Shown: positions 45,501 through 47,046 of the stretch, piece by piece
How positions within the stretch are numbered: position 1 is the first letter of the stretch
Layout: each line of letters opens with the position of its first letter
Assembly: GCA_903903635.1 (NCBI GenBank)
Contig: CAIUZK010000195.1
Span: 1-47,046, forward strand
Reading direction: 5' to 3'
Origin: an uncultured Bacteroidota bacterium
Lineage (GTDB): Bacteria > Bacteroidota > Bacteroidia > Chitinophagales > Chitinophagaceae
DNA: 47,046 nt
Notes under the pieces: model-generated
The model's input: only the letters and a program-made list of their open reading frames with translations
The model's database searches: none
What the model was told of the DNA's origin: nothing
Position numbers and translations under genes: made by a program

Positions 45501-46800
45501 CAGTAGGCTGATAAGTGTATCCCACCGGGGTTACACTTCCTCCCGTAGAATTTTGGGTACCTCCAAGAACCAGAGCTCCATGAGAAGGGCCAACTACGGT
45601 ACTCCATGTCAGAATAGAACTTGGATTTATGTCTGTTACCGCAAGTTTGGACGTAATGTCGGTCGCTCCGGCACTGGTACATAAAGTCATTGACTGTGGA
45701 CTGGAATTATCAAAAGAAAGTGCCGCAGAAGATCCGGTAAAGAAAAATCCGAAAGCCGGGTAATTCGCACCTACAGCAACATTTTGTACACTGACACTGT
45801 TGATGCCAGCGCCGGTCAACGAAACAACCTCGTTGGGAGTACCACCAAAATCTCCTGTATTAGCAAGGTTTCCTGCTGATATAGATGCCAGCGTATTATC
45901 GCCGCAATTTGGCAAAACATTCCCAAGAAGGTTAGCTGCTGTCAACGTAACCCCTGATCCGTTAACAACAAAATGTTCTTGTGCTATTGTACCGCCAGAA
46001 GCAAAAAGAGATGGTACATTTACACCTGTTACCGGAGTACCGAATGTAAATGTAAATGAACCGGCAGCGCCGCTGGTAAAATAAAACGGCGAAGATGCAT
46101 CCTCTCCGCATGGATAAAAAGGAACACCCGCTGCACTACCACCTGTGGTAACCAATACGCTATTGCCACCAATACTGGTTGGACCTCCCACGGTGGATAT
46201 ATGATAATAATTATTGGGGGTAAATAATATACCGAAAAGACAGGCATTAGCGCCTAAATTGGTCATTGTAATAGAGGTTACCGGGCCTGGTATGATAAGT
46301 GTTCCATTAGGCGTTCCGGCAAAGTCTCCGGCATTTGTTATGTCTCCTCCCGATATCGTTGCCAGGGTAGGGTCGCCGCATGTTGAACCGGAACCGCCTG
46401 CAAAATTGGCGCTGGTCAAGGTATAGCTGGCGCCATTCACAACAAAATGTACATCATCAGCAGTGCCTCCTGACCCAAAAGTAACGGGTACTTTCACAGA
46501 TCCTACCGGAGCCGAAAATGTGAACGTTGCAGTACCTGCACCACCAGTAAAATCATAGTTACCTGCGGTTACCCCACAAGGAGCAAATGGGTAGGCAACA
46601 CCTGAATAAGTCACGGTAACTCCTATACCGTTGTAATTAACGGTAGTGCCTGTGGCATTGGCAACCTGCACATAATTCTGGGCAATAGCCTGTACGCCAA
46701 ACAACAACATGCCAGCCAGAATCAGGGTGCTCATTAATCCTGTCCTTTTAACATTGTTTCCCGCAATTTGTTGTTCAGTGTAAAGATTCCTTGATGTCAT
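30514..46800 (-). CDS. Giant modular secreted repeat protein (5428 aa) with T9SS sorting domain
   Basis: This is one open frame of 16.3 kb. In order there is a signal peptide with a long N-region (residues 1-41, ending GVQAIAQ). Two copies of a ~160-residue beta domain follow (about 42-200 and 201-358; each has FTF, DDVHFVVNG or QEHFVVNG, and a GDF(A/G)GTPN motif). An Ig/cadherin-like segment (about 360-462) is next. Then come spacer X1 (about 465-570), 22 Big2-like B repeats (571-2184), X2 (2185-2289), two G repeats, 11 B (2469-3273), 20 G (3274-5067) and three Ig/PKD-like domains (about 5068-5340). A type A sorting domain (RLVPNPNNGTFSVKG ... VFHMVVAQ) closes the protein. T9SS carries such cargo across the outer membrane. 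Adhesion, gliding or matrix roles are known for giant T9SS proteins, but none is provable here. No promoter was recognised upstream. Confidence 0.93.
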   Translation of the reverse strand: MTSRNLYTEQQIAGNNVKRTGLMSTLILAGMLLFGVQAIAQNYVQVANATGTTVNYNGIGVTVTYSGVAYPFAPCGVTAGNYDFTGGAGTATFTFSAPVGSVKVPVTFGSGGTADDVHFVVNGASYTLTSANFAGGSGSTCGDPTLATISGGDITNAGDFAGTPNGTLIIPGPVTSITMTNLGANACLFGILFTPNNYYHISTVGGPTSIGGNSVLVTTGGSAAGVPFYPCGEDASSPFYFTSGAAGSFTFTFGTPVTGVNVPSLFASGGTIAQEHFVVNGSGVTLTAANLLGNVLPNCGDNTLASISAGNLANTGDFGGTPNEVVSLTGAGINSVSVQNVAVGANYPAFGFFFTGSSAALSFDNSSPQSMTLCTSAGATDITSKLAVTDINPSSILTWSTVVGPSHGALVLGGTQNSTGGSVTPVGYTYQPTAGYSGNDGFIMQCSDGVNTVTTMINVTMVPTPNLTNFGTVVSANPCQGNGAVVTLNSTTLAAGIYTVTYSLAGVVSSAGNVASITMAANTGNFTTVPLGVSGGENVVITAISNACASAAPGAGFIGGFTINPSPMTPTVPGALCNGSTMVATDGSAGGTFTSSNPAIFTVGATSFGTATVTGTGVGIATATYTLIATGCYATVPVSINTQPTAITGSIMACTGSTTGLASSPGAGTWATSNVGVATVGGTGVVSGVTAGTVTISYSIGACYSLWPMTVYQTPLPITASTFTVCTGLSVPVASGTTGGIFSSSNSLQASLTATGGPGSGTANLNGVSAGNPTITYTVPSGCAVTHAVTVNTTPSAIAGANSVCIGFNTTLTDLSPAGTWTSSNPLLATIGAASGIVNGVAAGSPNITYTDPNGCFVIQLFTVNPNPAAIGGSPFTVCTGFTNTVTDVTPAGTWSSNNAGLASVNAGTGVVTGNSIGVPTISYTLATGCYAIQSYTVNQTPVATTGTNQVCIGLTTTLTNTTGGGTWSSSDGAKATVVAGTGVVTGIAAGTVNISYILGTGCYALFPMTVNANPAAIGGPNAVCAGATITATDATLLGTWSSSNTALATVGAASGIITGLSSGVPTISYTITATGCYATEAVTVNANPTAVTGTTGICVGSTSTLSSTPAGGTWTSSNVPVATIGAGSGIVTAISAGTSNITYSLGTGCYAATTVTVNPLPSAIAGTASVCVGSTTVLTDGGGGVWTSSNPGIATIGAGTGIVSGVTPGNSTITYTLPSGCTATIIVTVNPNPASISGTASACIGASSTLSDGTIGGSWSSSNTLIATVGALTGTVAGVAAGNATITYLMPTGCIATTTFTVNPLPGAIAGTLAVCTGATTSLTNPTGGGTWSSNDITKATVVAGTGVVTGVATGNPVVSYMLGTGCYATATLTVNQTPVGITGTANVCVGLNTTLADATAGPATWSSSNTALATVGAGTGIVTGVAAGTPNVTYTINATGCYAFTPVTVNPNPAAIGGTAVVCVGSTAVLTDATSGGTWSTSNGALATVGATTGLVTGVSAGNPVITYTLPTGCINVITITVNPLPAAISGPTNVCTGFSITLNDATGTGTWTSSNPALATIGLGTGIVNGLIAGVPVMTYTLATGCYATYPVTVNPTPAAITGVIVVCVGSTTTLADATSGGIWSSSNGAQATIGAGTGTVAGVSAGNPNMTYTVATGCYVTTPTTINPLPAGITGVTNVCIGLNTTLADGTPSGSWTSSNTTQATVGALTGVVNGLVAGTPIITYTLPTGCYTTTPVTVNPNPTGITGTGTVCTGFTTTLASTPGGGTWSTSNGAIATAGAGTGVVSGIAAGNATITYSLSTGCLATTIVTVNQTPAAITGTTNVCIGLTTTLNSATLLGTWSSGNLSQATVGVTGIVTGVAAGVPIISYTMATGCYVTTPVTVNPNPAAITGTNTVCTGSTVGLANTTAGGTWSSSDATKATINAATGVVTGVAAGNPTMTYTLATGCLAVYPMTVNTTPAAITGITTVCTGFTTTLSSATLLGTWTSSNTAEATVGGGTGIVNGVSAGTPTITYTMASGCYVTTNVTVNTTPPATTGTASVCVGLTTVLSNTLAGGTWSSTNPAMATVGAGTGIVTGFATGNPVVSYTMPTGCYTLTNITVNPTPAAVTGPGVVCVGSNITMSDATAGGIWSSGNTSTAVVNAATGVVTGVAAGSVSIIYTLGAGCTASTTITVNPVPNITNFTSTIATSECVGLGGTVTVTSNTLGVGAFTVTYNLSGANAATGVTATLTMGATNGTFTIPSASLSGTGFTTVTITGISNGFGCTSIPLSNNTSTFSVYPLPTVYNVTGGGGYCAGGTGVHVYLSNSVGGINYQLWNGATAVGAPMAGTFSGLDFGLITTASTYSVTATNATTGCSNNMFGSVTVFINPLPTNTFTVTGGGSYCAGGTGVAVGLSSTQAGISYQLYLAGVATGSPISGAGAAISFGLQTSAGVYTVVGTNTTTLCTSTMTGSATVVVNPLPSAIAGILLVCPGQTTTLTDASTGGTWSSTTPGVAIAGAATGVVSGVSAGTATIIYTLPTTCSISAVVTVNPLPSAIAGLTSVCAGSAITLTDPTSGGTWTSSNTLLATINITTGIVSGIAAGTPTITYTLPTGCFVTFNITVNPTPVAITGATNVCIGSTTTLVDLTSGGTWSSSAAAVATINAGSGLVTGVTAGTVTMTYTLAAGCYATYAMTVNPVPAAIAGTFTVCNGSTTTLTDATTGGSWSSSNIAIATVGVGSGVVTGASVGTVTITYTLPAGCYVVTNVTVNPIPAAITGTNNVCSGLTTTLSDAVSGGTWSSSNGAVAAINAATGVVTGGTAGSATITYTLPAGCLTTFAFTTNPLPSAITGTGSVCIGSTTTLADASTGGTWSSSNPALGSVVAVTGVVTGVAVGNPVITYTLPTGCLITTIVTVNPLPAAITGITSVCAGLTTTLSDASAGGTWSTSNPALATVVAGTGVVSGISAGNPTITYTLPTGCLITTPITVNPSPAAISGSNTVCVGFTTALTNAVTGGSWSSSNPTLASVNAVSGVVSGLVVGTPIITYNLPPGGCITTMMVSVNPQPVAITGTLSVCAGSTTTLSDASTGGSWSSANTSIATVNAGSGVVTGVGAGTVTISYALPAGCFVTATVTVNPTPVAITGTNSVCVGLTTALADLSTGGTWSSSNVAQAIVNGVTGVVTGVSAGTPIITYTLPVGSCYTIYGITVNPLPASISGSTVVCVGGSSTLTDASTGGSWTSGNPSLASIGGTTGIITGIAAGTLNYTYTLPTGCITTTVGTVNVLPTIYNVTGGGTYCAGGTGVTIGLNGSTIGVNYQLMNGGATVGFPIAGTGSALVFGPIFIAATYTIVATNATTSCQSNMNSSATVTVSVLPTVFNMTGGGGYCAGGAGMAVGLNGSTSGVNYQLFYGILPIGTPFAGTGGAFSFGVFSGAGTYTVVATNASTGCVSNMAGTSVVVANPLPTAYNVTGGGSYCTGGTGVHVNLSNSTVGVNYQLLISGLPVVGAILPGTGSPLDFGLITTAGNYTIQATKATTSCTGLMTGAASVVINALPTNTYTIAPGTNSFCTGGSSAAITLSSSQTGVNYQLYNGLTPAGVAIPGTGGLLTFAPQVTGGTYTIIGTNAITGCTNTMTGTSVLTALALPRVFHIVSGSGGAVCPGLSTTISLDSTLVGTNYRLAIGGVATGVILAGTGSGITFTAISAPGTYTIVATLNATSCPLAMSGTATVSNVPAPTVYNVLVSGTTTTYCAGGTGLAITLSNSDIGIKYQLFNNGTTMGAPINGTGAGLNFGLQLASAFPYSVVATNLATGCTANMNGTPTISTLPLPTAYNVSSGGSYCAGGTGVNITLSNSAPGITYQLMNGITPVVGAVLPGTSFPLNFGPQTATGIYTVIATNTTTTCTNTMTGSGVITITPAPAPFPINGSGTYCAGGVGIPVTLTGSATGINYQLLDPIEGTLIGGVVSGTGGVISFGNITVGSLDTFVARATSTVTGCIAIMPGSAIIGRNALPTAYNVTGGGGYCVGGTGVVVGLNGSDTGVSYQLYVDGLSDGLAVAGTGSSISFGLRTATGIRTVVATRTSTGCTNTMTGSVAITINTLPAIHIVTGGGTYCPGGPGKVVGLDSGITGFNYQLYLGTAPVGAAIAGTTGLPVNFGLQTGVGTYTVMAINAATTCSSTMTGTAVISLNTLPTAYTVGGGGGYCTGGTGSLVILSGSSIGVNYQLYLGTTSVGVAMAGTGSPLTFGPLTSLGSYSVIATSTITTCSNNMTGTATVSLNPLPTAYTVTGGGSYCAGGTGLAIGLNGSDVTISYQLYKDGVADGPALAGTGSALSFGLKTASGNYSVIATNSVTSCTNSMTGTESISINPLPVVNLVTGGGAYCTGAAGVHVGLSSSDAGVNYQLMMGIATVGGPVAGVSGPLDFGYETAAGTYTVVATNALTSCTSNMSGSATVTVNPLPVSTYVVTGGGNYCAGGAGLAVGLSGSNTGISYQLYNGSTASGLPVAGAPGAISFGIQSAAGTYTVIATNITTTCTSTMSGSVVINVNPLPIVDTVTGGGNYCPGGAGNHIGLSSSTSGINYQLYRGIIGLGAPVAGTGSGLDFGLQSVVGTYFVTATDPSTGCSINMVGSPSIGISALPTAYTVMSSATGYCIGGTGVDITLNGSDVGVSYQLYLDGVAMGSPMSGTGFALNYGLKTSAGTYSIIATSSATTCSANMTGTPLITINPLPTLYTVTGGGGYCAGGAGVAVNLSGTDMGVNYQLYRGGTTSVGASMSGTGYSLSFGSMTTGGTYTVVATDAATGCISTMLSSAPVIVNSLPTAWYVVGGGSYCSGDAGVHVGINGSNTGINYRLYQGVVPVGSLLAGNDSALDFGPQSVAGTYTVIATNPVTSCTSTMTGTASVSINPLPTAFAVTGGGNYCIGGSGVHIGLGGSATGYSYQLKSGAISIGVPLAGTGAALDFGYISGTGSYTVVATNTSTGCTATMTGSVSVSISSLPAVYNVTGGGSYCASTSGVAVGLSNSDAGVNYQLYNGTSTVGGLVAGVSGPLSFGLHPAGTYTVVAINAATTCSSNMTGNAIVTVMPSVVPSVTVATGVGDTVCNGTTVTFSALPVNGGTTPAYQWYINGIPTGTTGNSYSYVPSNGNVVSVLMTSNADCPMPATATGAVTMTVRSNVTPSVTIAASPSNTVCAGTTVDVIATPVYGGSSPSYSWIINGNPVGIGAMHTYIPADGDVVFCVMNSSYLCLATNSVLSNNVTFHVENNNPPVVKINWIPNGGANPTQVSASVINGGTNPAYQWSINGVAVPGGTLDTLGTVSFTSGDAISVVVTRTNSCGALIGYDMIIDTFANVSVNPVIATASDIRLVPNPNNGTFSVKGTLSTTVNEEVTIDVTDVIGQVVYSKKSVAHNGTIDEQVQLGKSIANGMYMVNVRSANETKVFHMVVAQ
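31600..36981 (-). repeat. Second G array: 20 tandem ~89-residue repeats
   Basis: The unit is about 267 bp. The consensus begins xYxVTGGGxYCAGGTGVxVG, continues LxxSxxGxxYQLYxGxxxVG and closes AGTYTVxATNxxTxCxSxMTGxAxVxxNPLP. Copies differ mostly at unconserved sites, with small insertions in several (around 34900 and 35600). The first Cys (YC) and second (xC before xxM) are kept in almost every copy, consistent with one disulfide per domain. The family resembles Bacteroidota Ig-like modules; the exact family is not claimed. Confidence 0.9.
36982..39396 (-). repeat. Second B array: 11 tandem ~73-residue Big2-like repeats
   Basis: The 2415 bp divide into nine units of 73 codons and two of 74. 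The consensus is AITGTxxVCxGxTTTLxDAxxGGxWSSSNxxxATV, then NAGTGVVTGVxAG and PxITYTLPxGCxxTxxVTVNPxP. The GxWSSSN, VTGVxAG and ITYTL blocks are the hallmark of bacterial Ig-like group 2 domains. Cysteines at VCxG and the terminal GC are constant. Confidence 0.9.
39397..39933 (-). repeat. Isolated pair of G repeats between X2 and the second B array
   Basis: Two G units of 89 and 90 residues (TVYNVTGGGGYCAGGTGVHV and TNTFTVTGGGSYCAGGTGVAV starts) are separated from the main G array by 11 B repeats. They keep the YC and GC/LC cysteine pair. Confidence 0.88.
40249..45090 (-). repeat. First B array: 22 tandem ~73-residue Big2-like repeats
   Basis: There are 22 units across 4842 bp. The first three (coding 44430-45090) are most divergent; the rest follow the B consensus. 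Boundaries fall at a VN(P/Q/T)xP linker. Two closely related spacer domains beginning PNLTNF and PNITNF flank the array at 45091-45405 and 39934-40248. Counting was done by eye on the translation. Confidence 0.9.
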
Positions 46801-47046
46801 AGTCTTTTGCTTTAGATAAAAAAATTAAAATGCTTCTTTTTATTCATCTACATCTAATAATTGCACTAATAAACAGGCACGAAATGATACACTTTCTGCA
46901 TCACTTTTAACCTGTCTCAATCCAATTTTGCGACTAAGATAGTTTAATTTATTTTTAAAAAATAGATTTCGTTAATTTTTTTTACCCACATTCAACTACT
47001 TAGCCTGTTTAAGCCTCCTTTATCCTTCTTTCCTGGTCTGTAACTG
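46801..47046. other. Region upstream of the giant gene, AT-rich, no gene seen
   Basis: The 246 bp up to the window edge hold no open frame of note. On the minus strand no exact TAnnTTTG element was found; AT-rich blocks near 46940-46985 could belong to a regulatory region. The promoter of the giant gene is unassigned. Confidence 0.4.

Noticed and set aside
30686-46426. Many plus-strand open frames of 60-150 codons across the giant gene
   Set aside because: They are antisense shadows of the repeats: they recur at repeat spacing and have Val/Pro/Ala-rich translations that mirror the minus-strand codons.
1-47046. CRISPR arrays and tRNA/rRNA genes
   Set aside because: The regularly spaced repeats at 44-130 have four copies without unique spacers, and the long arrays are protein-coding. 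No cloverleaf or ribosomal RNA sequence was recognised.

Overview
The window looks like chromosomal DNA from a member of the Bacteroidota, most likely the Chitinophagaceae/Sphingobacteriales side. The evidence is: several start regions preceded by the TAnnTTTG-type -7 promoter element, little sign of Shine-Dalgarno sequences, two proteins ending in type IX secretion (T9SS) type A C-terminal sorting domains, a fused alpha-beta 2-oxoacid dehydrogenase E1, many small secreted proteins ending their signal peptides in AQ/GQ, and a 5428-residue repeat protein. No tRNA, rRNA, CRISPR array or complete mobile element was seen.

Layout. 1-130: four direct repeats with an exact 24-bp period, resembling an IS21-family terminus, which run into and truncate an SBBP-type beta-propeller gene (111-1517, minus). 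1973-7068: aat (minus), then a plus-strand run with a GT-C membrane glycosyltransferase, the E1 alpha-beta fusion and a short formyltransferase. 7117-11613 (minus): ftsY, then a cell-surface carbohydrate cluster made of a Gfo/Idh/MocA dehydrogenase, a lipoprotein and a polyprenyl-phosphate sugar-phosphate transferase. 12058-15170 (minus): a YkgJ-type cysteine-cluster protein, an 8-bp tandem repeat, parB and parA (overlapping by one base), and a UPF0173 metallo-hydrolase. 15441-20993: mostly exported proteins of unknown function, including a tightly spaced pair (15966-17597, 17612-18619), and a large membrane protein with C-terminal TPRs. 21026-30371: housekeeping and metabolic genes (DUF4375 protein, tryptophan 2,3-dioxygenase, NamZ-type exo-muramidase, SlyD-like FKBP, NHL-repeat T9SS cargo, SGNH hydrolase, succinate-semialdehyde dehydrogenase, phosphohexomutase), several separated by clear hairpin terminators.

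30514-46800 (minus) is one uninterrupted 16.3-kb gene for a modular secreted protein. From N to C it has a signal peptide, two copies of a ~160-residue domain, an Ig/cadherin-like segment, a spacer domain (X), 22 tandem ~73-residue Big2-like repeats (B), a second X, two ~89-residue repeats (G), 11 B, 20 G, three Ig/PKD-like domains and a T9SS sorting domain. Nearly every repeat keeps one cysteine pair. This is the most notable object in the window and reads as a giant cell-surface or secreted adhesin/filament. Its function is inferred from architecture only.

The genes do not form one pathway. The recurrent theme is the cell envelope: T9SS cargo, exopolysaccharide priming, muropeptide hydrolysis, membrane glycosyltransferases and FtsY-dependent membrane targeting, set among ordinary chromosome-maintenance and central-metabolism genes.
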